Shown one piece after another: positions 11,597-26,500 of a DNA stretch of 64,000 nucleotides (position 1 is its first letter; every line of letters starts with the position of its first letter). This DNA is from Capra hircus (Eukaryota > Chordata > Mammalia > Artiodactyla > Bovidae), in contig NC_030817.1 in the NCBI RefSeq assembly GCF_001704415.2, forward strand, positions 37,459,550 to 37,523,549. Direction: 5' to 3'. The notes under the pieces are model-generated. The model did not search any database and was not told where the DNA came from. It was given only the letters and a program-made list of their open reading frames with translations. The translations under genes were made by a program, and so were the position numbers.

Positions 11597-14500
11597 GTAA
11601 GACCAATTAATACATTTAATATGTTTTATAAACAAATAAGTTATTGATAAAACTTAGAGTGGCTCCTAAGTTTGAAATAGTAATTCAGAAGTGTTAAAAA
11701 TTTATACGATTTCTGATTATTTCAAACATTTGATTGTTGTTTTAGAACTTAAAAACTGCTATAAATTTCTGAACTATTTCCATTTTTATTTTACTTAACA
11801 TGTACTTTCACTGATACAACACTAACATGATTTACTATAAATGTACAAATTGTTGTAATATGCCTTATGGATTAGTCCTTTTGAGTAGCTTTTTAGTTAT
11901 CAAAGAAAATTGAACTTATTAGAAAATCCCTTGTTATTCTATTGAAAGAGTAGTTTTGCTAATATTTTTATGTTGGTTCTCCTGAAGTTTAAAAAAGCTT
12001 TAATTTCCTTTGTGTAAGTCCTGTCTAGCTGTCTTGATATTGATAACCATATCAATTTTTAATTTGAAACAATCTACTCCTTATATTTCCTTATTAAGCA
12101 TTTGGATTTTCTTTTCTTTTTGGCAATAGTTTAAAATATTTACATACTAGCCAAGGTGATTGTGTTTCATTATGTGTCTGATCTTGAGTAAAATTCAAAA
12201 TGTGTGGTCAAGTTAAAAATACTTCTATTGTTCATTTACTGCAGGCAGTGGGATCAACTATTCTGGTGAGTATAACAGTATAGGTAGATTAGAATTTGTA
12301 GATTTCTCTTTTTTTTCCTAAAAGTGTTTCTTCATCCATGTTTGCCTTTGTATGGGAAGTTTCTTGGCAAGACCTACTTAAGCGAGTGAATTAGAATATA
12401 AATTAGTGATTTTTCTCCCTCCCCTTGTAAAACATCTATAAAGCAGAAAAATTCAATTATTGATCAAGAAATTCAAAAGTCCAGCTTGGAAGAAATGAAC
12501 TATGTAGTTGGAAGTAATTGTTCATATTACATCAGTTCAGTTCAGTCACTCAGTCATGTCCAACTCTTTGCAACCCCATGGACTGCAGCACGCCAAGCTT
12601 CCGTCTTTCACCATCTCCCAGAGCTTGCTCAAACTCGTGTCCATTAACGATAAGCTTAAAATCGGGTGTGTTTTATATCTTTAAAACGCTACATAACTGA
12701 GGAAAATGGAGGCTTCTAAGTAAATCGGTAATTAAATCTAAGAAATGTCTATAATATGCCAGATACCATACTTTAGGAATTTTAAGTATTTCATTTTCCT
12801 AATCCCTAGAGTCAAATATGTTCTTATTTCACTGTAAAATTCAAGCTCAAGGTTCTTAAATATCAATATATAAGAACAGCTCAGTGTCTATAAGGCAGAG
12901 CTGTGTCTACATTCCTAAAGAGTGCCATAAAAACAATTCTTTGATTAAAGCGCAAATATCAAATTTTGTGTATGTCTGATCTTTCATTGGTGACTGACAT
13001 GTTTTAGAACTTCTCATCACCATTCTAAATAATCACAAAAACCTACTTCATAGTATTTGAAAGGCTGAACTTTTTTCATAATTTCATCTCTATTGGAAAA
13101 GACTGAATTCTAGATTTTTTCCTTTCTATTAATTCTCCTTAAGTCTTCTCTCAAAAATGGCAATTCACCTTAACAAACCCAGTTTATACTCCCAGATTCT
13201 TTACTGTTAATGCATGGGAAAAACCCAAGAGCTTCAAGGGGGAAAAGGATGAGTATGAAAAATAAAAATGAGTATATTGTCCCCCTTTCTCATACTATAT
13301 TCAAAGCATTTCTTTTCCACTTGCTCATTCACCCTATAGAAGTTAGTCATTAGCTCTGTTTCATCTCTAGATCCCATCTACTTGGAATCTGAAATGGTAA
13401 ATGGAGCAGTATACTCAAATTTTCTTCAAAGTGCTCTAATTTTATGAGCCAGTCATTTAAATAAGTCTGATAAAAGAACATGGTTTATTTGTATGAGAAA
13501 ATTTTTCAGCATGTCTTTGAGCTTGTCAATCTAGGATATTACTGTATTTTTTGATACCTTTGAAGATACAGATTGGGTGGTAAAATTCTAATTAGTAATA
13601 ATGGAAAATTGTTAAAGTATAGAACACTTCTGTATTGTAATCTTTCAAATTGATGATCTTTTGAGGTTCATTAGAAGAAAAATTGATGTTTTAAATATAT
13701 TGTGACATAAAATATCAGGATGTTTTATTATCAACAAAGTTCAGTTCATTGTATGTACTGTTGTCATGAATTTCCAGCCATTTTGTTATTCAGTATTACA
13801 CAGAACATACATTTATGTATTAAAATGTGATTTTTGACTTTGAAGATTATGGGAAATTCTGTAGTACATTTGCAAATTATCACTGGTCTTGAAGAAAGAA
13901 CATTTGCTGTCCAAAAAGCTAGGTTGTTGGAAAAATAACTCAAATTTGCAATACAAAAATAAAAAAGTATTATCTTTTGATTATTTAGCTTCTTACCTTT
14001 AAGCTTCTGAAATTCCTATTTTATTAATTTTAGGGGAAAAATAGTTTTTCCACTTAAATTTTCTTATTGTACCTAGGTAAAGCCTTGACTGTTCATATTG
14101 CTAGAAGATTTTGAGTATTCTTTGTGCAAATAGTACTGTGCTCATTACTTTCGTGAAAGAAACACAAGTTTTTGTCCTTCAAGGAGTTTTAAACCATTGG
14201 GGAGGACAAAGCCTGCAGATGAGAAGTTACAGAGAATAAATACAAGATAACAAAGTAGACAGTACATATTATACATTCTTGAAAAAGAGATATAAAATAG
14301 AATTGGCAATCACAGTGCAGTGGAGTTACTCAAATGAGGCTTTCTGAGAAATTGTCATATTTAATAATTTAAAATTTAAAAAAAAAACTTATTCAGGAAC
14401 TCTTTTTAAGTTTTCTGGGGAATTCCTAAGAAACTTAACAGAGTTCTTGCCTTGAAGTGAAAGTCGCTCAGTCGTGTCCAGCTCTTTTCGACCCCATGGA

Positions 14501-17500
14501 CTATACAGTCGATGGAATTCTCCAGACCAGAATACTGGAGTGAGTAGCCTTTCCCTTCTCCAGGGGATCTTTCCAACCCTGGGATCGAACCCAGGTCTCT
14601 CCGCATAAAGCAGATTCTTTAACAGCTGAGCCACAAGGAAAGTCCCTCTTGCCTTGAAGGACATTCAAATAAAATCTTAATTCCTTTTCCTTCTGACCTT
14701 ATCTTATCTTGGTTAGTGTAGTTATTGACACAAATACACTGAATATATTTATTATTTTATTAATTATCCTAATCTCAGAGTAAACACTGAATTAAATTGA
14801 AGTTTAGCATAACTTATTTATCTTTCAAACCCCCCAAAGTATAATCGTATTTTGTGATTTAAATTTCATTTTCTCTGAGTTAAAAAATGATTCTCTTCCA
14901 ACCTCACCTTCCTAGGCTAGGATACATTTATCTGGCAGCCTAACAAATGAAAGCTAGAAGTTCACTGGGGATTAAAGTTATTGTAGAGTTAGTGTTAGTC
15001 GCTCAGTTATGTCCATCTCTTTGCAACCCCATGGACTGTAGCCCACCAGGCTCCTCTGTCTGTGGAATTGCCAGGCAAGAATACTGGAATGGATTACCGT
15101 TTCCTTCTGGGGATCTTCCCAACCCAGGGATTGAACCCTGGTCTCCTGCCTTGCAGGCAGATTCTTGACCATCTGAGCCACCAGGGAAGCACTTGAGTCA
15201 TAAAGTAAAGGCAGGGCTTCGAATAAGTTACTTTGTAAATACTTAAAAGTCCTAGAGCAGTATCTCACTCATTTTATAATTTATCTATCCAAGCAGTAAT
15301 CAGTAAAAAATGGTTGAACTAAATGAATTAGTCCTACAACTGCTCTGGTCAAAAACTGTATAACCTCAATCCAATTACAAGAAAACATCAGACAAACCCA
15401 AATTGAGGGACATTTTACAAAATAACTCACCAGTATTCTTTGGAAATGTCAAGGTCATAATTAACCAGATGGAGTCAGGATCCTTTTAATAGTGTTTATC
15501 AAATCACCATAATGTAAACTTTAAATTTCTTATAATTTTGTCAGTTGTACCTTAGTAAAGCTGAAAAAAAAAAGCCATGGAAGACAAGGAAAGATTAAAG
15601 AATTCATCATAATTTAGAGGAAACTAAGGAAACATAGCATCAAAATGCAACATGGTACCTTGGATTGGATCCAAAGACAGAAAAGGACTTTAGTAGAAAA
15701 GCTGGAAAATTCTGAATAAAGTCAGTATTTTAGCTGATAGTATTATACCAACCTTAATTTCCTAGTTTTGATCATTGTACTATATAATTATGCTAACATT
15801 AGGAGAAGCTGGATGAAGGATATATATGATGGTGATAACTCTCTGTACTATTTTTGCAGCTTTTCTGTAGGTTGAAAATTATTCCACAGTAAAAAGATGT
15901 TATTTGTTTTTCTTCAGACCAGTAGAGAAATTAAAATAGTATTATATAAACAAAAGAAACAACTAAAGGAGAAACAAGAAATACAGATAAAACAAAGAAA
16001 ATGAATGGGAAATGATAGACCAAAATTCACCCATATCAAAAACTATAGTAAATATAAGTGAAGTGACACTCCAGTTGAAAGGCAGAGACTGACAGATCTG
16101 TTTGGAATGCACAATCCAACTATATGTGTCTACAAGAGTCATGAAGTGAAAGAAAGGGAAAGTCGCTCAGTTGTGTCCTACTCTTTGGGACCCCATGAAC
16201 TATAGAGTCCGTGGAATTCTCCAAGCCAGAATACTGGAGTGGGTAGCCGTTCCCTCCTCCAGGGAATCTTCCCAACCCAGGGATCAAACCCAGGTGTCCT
16301 CTTTGCAGGCAGATTCTTTACCAGCTGAGCCACAAGGGAAGTCCAAGAATACTGGAGTGGGTAGCCTATTCTTTTTCCAGCAGATCTTCCCAACCCAGGA
16401 ATGGGAAATGGAACCAGGGTCTTCTGCATTGCAGGCAGATTCTTTACCAACTGAGCTAACAGGATTCCCATCTTGTAGCTTTTAATTATTAATCAATTTT
16501 TATAAATGTATGTATTTAGTTCTGTGAGATCCAAGAAGATTGACAGGAGTTTTCTCATTCTAGTTGGCAGATTTGAGATGTGCAAACCTCCTTCCCCTGA
16601 AGTTGAGATTATCCAGGTTGCCAGCTTTTGCAAAGGGAAAAGTTATATAAAGTTATTCTATTTTAGGGAGTAGTATATCTTCAGCAACCTCCTTTTTGAT
16701 ACTCTGCTTTCAGAATTATATAATGAAGGACATTTCTGTAAGACATGAATTATAGTAAGGAAATTTATCGAAGACATTGTATCTTAGTACTTAAAATCTT
16801 TTTCATTGCTGTGTAAGACTTTAATACATAAATGAAAAGTTTTATTAAATGTTAGCATTTAATTAGAATTTTCAGTTGTATTTTGAGTTTGTGCATACTT
16901 TTGCTAACAAACACAATGTAAGAATTCTTAACTAAAACTTTATTTTAGTGATCCTTGTTGGAAGGATCAAAGGACAAAAAGGATCACCTTTTTGTGTCTG
17001 CTTGCAGTGGTACTTAATTCTTTGCGTTGGATTGAAAAAATGAAACTCTCCGTGCTATAGGATGTTGTAACAAAGCAAATGCTTTTCAAGTGAAAATAAG
17101 AATTAAATATGAGAAGAAGGTTAATAAGCATGTTTTTAATTTTGTGAAAATGTTTTGAATATGTTCCTCTGATTTTAGTATATTGGGGTATTTGTCTTGT
17201 TGTTAATCCTTACATTAGTATTCCTTTAGGTAAAAGCTCTCATTTTTATATATTGACTAGCTTTTAGAAAGTGTTTACATAATTTTAAAGTGTGATCGGA
17301 TGGTCCATATGTTTCCCTGTAGTTATTTCTTAGAGAGGGCATCGTTAGTTTTGCTAGTAGACTTGTAAGTCTAGGGTTTGTTCGAGCAGTAAAGTCTCAG
17401 GTGTATGTCAGATTTGATCTACTTGGATATGTTATCTTTTTCCTAATGATTTTTCTTCCTGCAAGTGGTATATCTACCCCTTAGTAAGTGACCAGAAAGC

Positions 17501-20500
17501 ACATGAAAGAAGAAATATGTTCAGTGAAGAAAATTGTTTTGGTTGTCATTTTCCACCCTTCTGTGACAGCAAAATATTTTTATAATCCTGATGTTTTAAT
17601 TCAGCTTGTAATTATTGTCTATACTTTTTTTTATAATCACCTAATTACATATAAAGTTATGAAATGCCTTGTAGGCATTTCTCAATTACCTTTATCACAT
17701 GTATCTTTAAATTTATGTATAAGATTTTTTAAAATTTCTAGTACTATACAGTTGGAATTAAGTATTTTTGTATTTGAGCAGTATTTAATCTTTGAATGTC
17801 ACATTAATGTAGAAGAGAGTGAGGATGAAAATCAAATGTGTGAAGTATGTAAATTGCTCAGTTGTGTCTCTTTGCAACCCCATGGACTATACACAGTCCA
17901 TGGAATTCTCCAGGCCAGAATATTGGAGTGAGTAGCCGTTCCCTCCTCCAGGGGATCTTCCCAACCCAGGGATTGAACCCAGGTCTCCTGCATTGCAGGT
18001 GGATTCTTAACCAGCTGAACCACCAGGAAAACCCAAGAATACTGGAGTGGGTAACCTGTCCCTTCTCCAGCAGATCTTCCCAACCCAGGAATCGAACCAG
18101 AGTCACCTGCATTGCAGGTGGATTCTTTACCAGCTGAGCTACCAGGGAATCAAATTGGAACTAAATCATAAAGATTCTGTGGTTCATTAACTGGACTGTA
18201 GAGAAACTGATTGTAAGATTTAATTCTTAGTGGATTTTTTTAATAATTGCTTATTTTAAAATGTGAAGAAATTTGTTGATATATAACTAGCAATATTTGA
18301 CAGGGAAAATGTTGACTTTAAGGTTATTTACTGATTTGCCAAATATCAAGTCTGTGTCTGGCTTTACTCGGTTATCTGTTTTATACTTACAAGATGTCAC
18401 AGCGTATTTTTTAATAATTTTGTCTTGTAATTCTGTCACTAATAAATCTTTCATTATTTTATCACTAAAAATCAGTTCAAAGTAGAGCTTTCAGTTTAAT
18501 TTTTTTGAAAAGTTTCATTTTTCATTTTTGAAAATATTTTAACAACTTTGTTGAATAGAGTTGTGAAAAGAATATTTCTACAGGAAGGCTCTATTCAGCA
18601 AAGGAAAGCATCTAGTAGAATGTGTACTATGGTATCTTCTCAGGAAAGCTGCATTAGATGTTTAATATTGTTTATTGCATTTTCAATTTGCACATCAGAT
18701 GTTGGCTGTGTCATAATCACAAATTTGGTGAGAGTAAATAACCTTAGTATTGTAAAGATGGGGTTTTATTAATCTCTTATGCACACAAAAATGCCGTTTT
18801 GTTTTTTATTCTGTCTATACAAAGATGTTAAAAATGGTGATCATGTAGGTGTCTTTAACTGATATATTTAAATATCATTTGCCTTTTTACTTTCAGTAAA
18901 AGTAGAAGCATATATTTGATAAACATTATTAAACTAATATTTTGCTGCATTGATTTTTTAATTGGAATTTATATAAAACATCTAGAATAATGTTTGCCAA
19001 ATATAACTAATTTTTTAAAGTTAATACAACAAAAAGGCAAAATGGTAAACCTCATTTAAAATTTACTTTGAAGCTCAGTGTTTTTGCTTTCTTAGTTGTC
19101 TACCACCTCCCTCCCTTCTCCCTCCCTTCTCTGTTCAAATGGAGAGGATATAAGGAGAGTACAGAGGCAGCAGGTCTTAAACGAAAGCGTTCCCAAGGTA
19201 CAGTAATTGTAGTTTTATTTCTCCTTGTAGATATATTCCTGGCTTGTAGCTTTCAGTTGCGTCTATAGCATTCAGTTGTACTTAGAACATAGAAATTATT
19301 AGTTTTATAGAAATGTATCCAGTGTGTTGTTTTGGTTAGTATTAATTATAAGTGGTATAAACATTTGCAAACCATGTATATAGTTCAGCAATGGGATATT
19401 TGCCAATATTAACATGCTTTAAGACAATGTGAATGGTTTAGAGAGAAACAAAATTTTGTTGACTTAACACTGTTAATATCTTGGTCTTACAGTTTTAATG
19501 TTTTAAGAATGTGTTGCTCAGAACTGTTTTAACAAAAATGCAGTTTTGAAACATTGGATTAAAAGGCTTAAAGTACTGACTTAAGGCTCAGACATAGATT
19601 TAGGAAAGTAAATAAACTCTTGCAAAAGATTTTTTAATTTATGGAAAGTTCTTTTAGTTAAAAGACTGAGTTTTTACACTGGGTTTGTGTTTGTTTTGTT
19701 TGCCAGAGAAGGTATTATTCAGGTTTGTTATGTTAATTGCATCTTGGTCTTGTGTTCAATGTTAGTAGTTATGTGTCCTGGTAGGTCAGGAAGGTATAAA
19801 TTGGTTTTTCATAAGTTTTTGAAATGGCATTTTTAACCATAACTCCAAAGTACATTTTCTTGACAAGGATTTGCTTTTCTTTGTGTTCTAGTAAGAAATA
19901 CCTTTTCATAAAATGTATCTTACAGTCTTAGATTTTGACCAGGGCTCTTCCTTATCCTTCAACAGAAGAGTCAGACTCTGTCACTAGCTAGTTTTGTGGC
20001 AAGTCACTTAATCCCTTTCTTTATACCTCTATGTGTTTATATATAATGGGACATAATATTTTGCTTTAAGAGTATTTTAAGGAAATAGGCACAATGATTT
20101 GAAGGTGACTGGTTTTATAAAGGTATGTGAATTTTTCTTACCTCTATATAAGAGATACAGAGAAAAGTTTAAGTCCTTCAGGCTATAAGAATTATCAAAA
20201 GATGAATTGGTGGACATGTTTTGAGAATTACCTTAATCTATTACTTCCACAAACATTACTAAATTTGTGATACATGTCAAACAGTATGCTAGGACTGTGT
20301 TTGGTGGTAGTGATACAAAGTGATTAAGGTATAGTCCCTGCCTCACAGAGTTTTTTTATTCCCAGAGAATATAGGTTTGGCTATTTTTTTTCTTTAGAGC
20401 TCATTTTCACCAAGCATACCTCATTATAGAAATGAAATAACCATACTAATTTGAACATAACAGTAGGAAAAAACTGATTTCTTTTTAAAAACTCTTTCAG

Positions 20501-23500
20501 CTTTGGAGTTCTGTTATGGTGAGCAGTATCCAGTGATAATTGGCTTTAATATCCATTCCCAAAATACCTTATATTCTAATAAATTAGGTTATTATCTTCC
20601 CAGTTTAAAGATAATTATTTTTTCACCTGAGTCTTGTTTTATCTTATGCTGAGTAGTTTCCACAGAACAAAAAGTAAAGTCAACAAAAGAAATGGAGCTT
20701 AAGTTTCTATGTCAAAGGTACTGAGGACTTTCATGAAGGTGTATATCCCTTAGACCTAAAGAATGATCACATAACCTGGGAAAGCAGTTCTTTAATAATC
20801 AAAGTATATTTCCTAAAGAGGTTAAAATTATGGTAGTTGAGCCAGTTTTATTCCATGTTGTTCTAACAAGTTGCCTTTTCCTATAGCATGTTTAATAATT
20901 TATAAAATAAAGTCCCTGTCCGTGACTTGTTTCACATCAATATATGTTTCAATAAAACAGTTTTTTGTTGAACTGAGTTAAAATATTCATTCAAAAAAAT
21001 CTGTGTATTATAATTTTCACTTAAATGAAGTTTGTCTTGGAGACCTTCAAATTTTTCCTTTTTGCAACAGCTATTCATAGTTTCAAATTGAGTCGAAACC
21101 ACGTGGACTGGCACAGTGTGGATGAAGTATATCTTTATAGTGATGCAACAACATCTAAAATTGCAAGAACAGTTACTCAAAAACTGGGATTTTCTAAAGG
21201 TATTTGTTAAATATTATTAGAGTTAGTCAAAATGTTGGGACTCTGACTTTTTCTCTTATATTTAAAATAGACGATTCAGATTTTATCTTCAGTATATTTT
21301 AAATATGTATTAAGTTTAATGACAGTTTCTACCCTGTTAAACTAACTTTTATTAAAGTGACTGAGTTGACATGTATTCATTAATAAATAATTATATATTA
21401 GGAATGATCTGGCAAGATTATTAAATATGTTTTTTTACTTCTCAAAGCACAAAAGCAGTCAGACCTGAGGCAGTGATGTGAAATAAAACATAGCAATTGA
21501 AATTGTGTCAGTTGAAATGACAATTGACAAGCAATTGAAACAGTGTCAGGAAAAGTGAAGGCTGGAAATTTTTCTTTGGATTTAGTGAAATGTAGATCAT
21601 TGGTGACTTAGATGAACTTCTGGGACAGGCAGATGGGTATGAGTTGAAGTTTAAGTAGAACTTGAAGAAATGGAGGCGTTGAGAATAGACAAATCTTTAA
21701 ACAAAACAAACTTGACTAAAAGGAAGAAAAAAGGGACTCATACCTGGAAAAGATGTGAGTGCATTATCACAAAATATTTTTTCAAAATTTTTTTCTCTTC
21801 TTTTACTTTACTATAGTTTTTTACTATCTTTTTAAATTCTTTGATAATAGATGTGCTTACACATTTATTTGTTCATTAGTTGTATTTGTTTTGTGGATTT
21901 ATCACACCTTTAGCCCATTTTGCTATTTGGATGATTCACTTCACTTTTTGATTAATAAGTTCTTTAATTAACTTACTGTGTGTCATGTTTTGCAAGATGT
22001 GTTCCACTTGTCATTCATCTTTTATCTTTGCTTCATAATATTTTTCTTATAGAAATATTTTTAATTTTTATGTGTTCAGTTCATCTTTTTTTCTTTTTGC
22101 CTCATTGTTTCTGGCTTCACTCTCATGTTTAGTTCAGTACTTTTTGTTAGAGCTGATCATTTTTTATCTTACAAATTTTATCCCCCCTATTTTTTTCAGT
22201 GTAGTAAAAATGCTATTTCTGTAATAAGTAATAAGCTTAGAACCATGATTTTCCCACAGCATCAAGTAGTGGGACCAGACTTCATAGAGGTTACGTAGAA
22301 GAAGCAACTTTAGAAGACAAGCCATCTCAGACTACCCATATCGTATTTGTTGTGCATGGCATTGGACAGAAAATGGACCAAGGAAGAATTATCAAAAATA
22401 CTGCCATGTGAGTGTTTTGATGACTCTATTCTCCATCTAGTCAGAGTCCAAACTTTTGTCCAGGGTATAATCATTATGCCACATGTTTCTCTGGTGCCAG
22501 CTATTCTGTTTCAGTTGTAGATGAAGCTTTTGGACCAAATTTTGAGAATGATTATACCTAGGTGATGATGATGATATTTATTTGATTTTTTTTCCCTCTT
22601 AACATGGAGAAGTAAAAGGATAAGAAAGCCTTTTTACTTAATGTATTATTAGTTTACGTTAAAGTGAAGTTGAAAGCAAGAAAAAAGTCTAGTTTTAAGT
22701 TTCTGTGTTAATCTCTGAATTGCAGAAACTGAGAATACTGTCTAATTCTGAAAAAGCTAAGAATTGTGTAAGTTGCCAGCTAGCCGCTTAACTTGTCCAG
22801 TTAATTATAACCAGAGGAAACGGAACCCTAATTTTTACAGAGAACAAACACTGGGTGTTTTGCCAACATGCTAGGCGGGTTATTTACCTCAGTTATTTAT
22901 ATACAGCTTTATTCTAAAAGCTTGTTAAGATGATGTTGGGAGAAGGAATGTTCATATATGAGTTTCAAAAATGTTTAGGACAGTGTGAAAAGGAAATTTT
23001 AGAGTTATGGATTCTGCCACAAACGGCTCTCAACTTGTAGCCAGTATAAAGAAAAATATGATCAGATTTATAATGTGATGAGAACAAACCAATTGTTGAG
23101 AACACAGTTTATCAGGTTCTGAAATTTCAAGTAAATGTGTTTCTTGAGTCCTGGTAAAGCAAATCCTATATGATACCAGGAACTATGTCCTCAGCAATAT
23201 CTCTATAATAATACAATGTTGAGTTCTATTTTACTTTTTATTGTAACACCTTTTAATGCCAGCTGATGGGTTAAAATAAAAGTACAGTTCAATCTGAAAA
23301 AAACAAAAAATCTTTGTCAGATACTGCCAGGTCATTCTGATCCTTGTCATTCTCTGTAACTTGTATGACAGAGATCTCTTCCCTCTGATTCTGATTTTCT
23401 TTTCTGATGATTTGTACTTCCCACAATATTTACATTCTTGTGGCAAGATGCTAATCTTCTCCTTGGTTACCTAAGGAATCTGAGAAGTAGGTTTAATAAC

Positions 23501-26500
23501 GTGTTCTCTCTGGAGCTGTTCATATTTGGAAAGGTACCAGCTTGATTTCTTTGGGTACAAGTGAGGGAAAACTTAACTCAGAAGGAGGATTTAGTAATCC
23601 ATAAAACTGAGAAGTCTAAGATTTGCCAAAAAGTCATCAGAATCTGGTTTCTATCCACTCCACAAGCCTTTATTTTTTAGCTATTTTCAGACATCTCCTG
23701 TGGTTCTAGATATGGTTTATATCATCGTGTATTCGAGTTCAGGAAGAAAAAAATTAGTCTTTTTTTCCGGAAGTCCTTACTAGTCTATGCATTTTAATGA
23801 CTGGTAGTATCACCTGCAACTGCCTGAATCTGTACACAGCCATGATCTGATCTGCCGGACTTGTCATCTTTCATGACACCACCCTTAATGGCAGAAAGTG
23901 AAGAAGAACTAAAGAGCCTCTTGATGAAGGTGAAAGAGGAGACTGAAAAAGTTGGCTTAAAGCTCAACTTTCAGAAAATGAAAATCATGGCATCCTATCC
24001 CATCACTTCATGGGAACTAGAAAGGGAAACAGTGGAAACAGTGCCAGACTTTATTTTTTGGGGCTCCAAAATCACTGCAGATGGTGATTGCAGCCATGAA
24101 ATTAAAAGACGCTTACTCTTTGGAAGGAAAGTTATGACCAACCTAGACAGCATATTAAAAAGCAGAGACATTACTTTGCCAACAAAGGTCCATCTAGTCA
24201 AGGCTATGGTTTTTCCAGTGGTCATGTATGGATGTGAGAGTTGGACTGTGAAGAAAGCTGAGCACCGAAGAATTGATGCTTTTGAACTGTGGTGTTGGAG
24301 AAGACTCTTGAGAGTCCCTTGGACTGCAAGGACATCCAACCAGTCCATCCTAAAGGAGATCATTCCTGGGTGTTCATTGGAAGGACTGATGCTGAAGCTG
24401 AAACTCCAATACTTTGGCCACCTCATGTGAAGAGTTGACTCATTGGAAAAGACTCTGATGCTGGGAGGGATTGGGGGCAGGAGGAGAAGGGGACGACAGA
24501 GGATAAGATAGCTGGATGGCATTATTGACTCGATGGACATGAGTTTGGATAGACTCCAGGAGTTGGTGATGGACAGGGAGGCCTGGCATGCTGCAACTCA
24601 TGGGGTCGCAAAGAGTCGGACACGACTGAGGAACTGAACTGAACAGAAAATAAAAAGCCATAATGGCACCCCACTCCAGTCCTCTTGCCTGGAAAATCCC
24701 ATGAACGGAGGAGCCTGATAGGCTGCAGTCCATGGGGTCGCCAAGAGTCGGACACAACTGAGCGACTTCACTTTCACTTTTCACTTTCATGCATTGGAGA
24801 AGGAAATGGCAACCCACTCCAGTGTTCTTGCCTGGAGAATCCCAGGGACGGGGGAGCCTGGTAGGCTGCCGTCTATGGGGTCACACAGAGTCGGACACGA
24901 CTGAAGCGACTTAGCAGCAGCAGCAGCAGCAAGGAACAAAAAGATAAGTTGGGCTTTGTCAAAATTTAAAACTCTTGATTTTCAAATAACACTATCAAGG
25001 AAGTTAACGACAACCCATCAAATGGTAGAAATATTTGCAAATCATATCTGATAAGGGTCTAGCATTTAACATATATAAAGAATATCTACAATTCTATAAT
25101 TTAAAAAATACCCCAATTTTTTAAGTGGGTGAATAATTTAAATGAACATTTGTCCAAATAAAATATACAGATGTTCCCTAAACACATGAAAAGATGCTCA
25201 GTATTATTAGTCATTAAGGAATTGCAATTCAAAACCACAGGGAGATGTCACTTCCTATTGACTACAATGACTCTTATCAGAAAGATAGAAAACAGCAAAT
25301 ATTAGCAAGGATTAAAAAAAAAAATAGAAAATAAAGTCGCTCAGTCGTGTCCGACTCTTTGCGACCCCATGGACTGTAGCCTGCCAGGCTCCTCCATCTG
25401 TGGGATTCTCCAGGCAAGAGTACTGGAATGGGTTGCAATTTCCTTCTCCAGGGGATCTTCCCGGCCCAGGGATCAAACCCGGGTCTCCCACATTGTAGGC
25501 AGACGCTTTACCATCTGAGCCACCAGGGAAATCCGGTCACTGGATTTCTTAAAAAAATAAGGACCCTCATTTGTTGTTGATGGGATTGTAAAATAGTACA
25601 GCTGCTTTGGAAAAACAGTTTGGCACTTTCCTCAGAAAAGTTAAATGTGGAGTTAACATGTGAGCCAGCAATGCTACTTCTAGGTGTATACCCAAGAGAA
25701 TTGAAAACAGGTATCTGCAGAAAAGCTTCTTAATATTCACTGCAGCATTATTTATAATCGCCCCCCCCCCAAAAAAACTAAATGTCCATCTACTGGTAAA
25801 TGGATAAACAGAAGTGATATATTTATGCAGTAGAATGTCATTCAGCCTTAAAAAGCAAAGAAAAATTGATTCATGATACAACATGGATGAACCTTGAAAC
25901 ATTATGCTAAGTGAAAGAAGCCAGACACAAAAGGCCATAAATTATAGATGTTATTTATCTGAAAAATCCAGAATAGGCAAGTTCATGGAGACAAAGTAGA
26001 TTAATGGTGTCAGGGCCTAGTGGGAAGAATTATGGGATTTGACTACTCTAGGTAGAGTGTTTCTTATGGGAATAATGAAAGTGTTCTGAACTTAGAGTGG
26101 TGTTGGTTATACAATTCAATGATACTAAAAGCCACTGAATTGTTTTAAAAAAAAAAAAAGTAAAAGCTACCGAGGTCATGTCTAAAAGACACAGAAGTAA
26201 AGTTGTAGAAACTCACTGACCAGAAAGGAAACAATTTAAGGATCAGTAAGGATAATAACTACAATGGGTTAGAACAGTTCAAATATGTTTTAAATCTATG
26301 AGTTAGTAGGGAGGGATTGGGGGCAGGAGGAAAAGGGGACAACAGAGGATGAGATGGCTGGATGGCACCACTGACTCGATGGACGTGAATCTGAGTGAAC
26401 TCTGGGAGTTGGTGATGGACAGGGAGGCCTGGTGTGCTGCGATTCATGGGGTCGCAAAGAGTCGGACATGACTGAGCGACTGAACTGAACGGAATAATAT

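Larger units (their letters stand above)
12266..21070 (+). other. DDHD1: DDHD1 intron after microexon
   Basis: An 8.8-kb intron. It holds a BovB 3' fragment at 12.5 kb, Bov-tA copies at 14.5 and 15.0 kb, an old L1 3' end at 15.3-15.9 kb, compound Bov-tA elements at 16.1 and 17.9 kb, a candidate cassette exon at 19.1 kb and a MIR-like piece at 19.95 kb. 12650-14440 and 18160-19060 show nothing beyond AT-rich sequence. Confidence 0.8.

Noticed and set aside
17488..17931. 147-codon plus-strand open frame
   Set aside because: Its last third is a Bov-tA SINE read in sense; the first part is AT-rich intron with no family resemblance.
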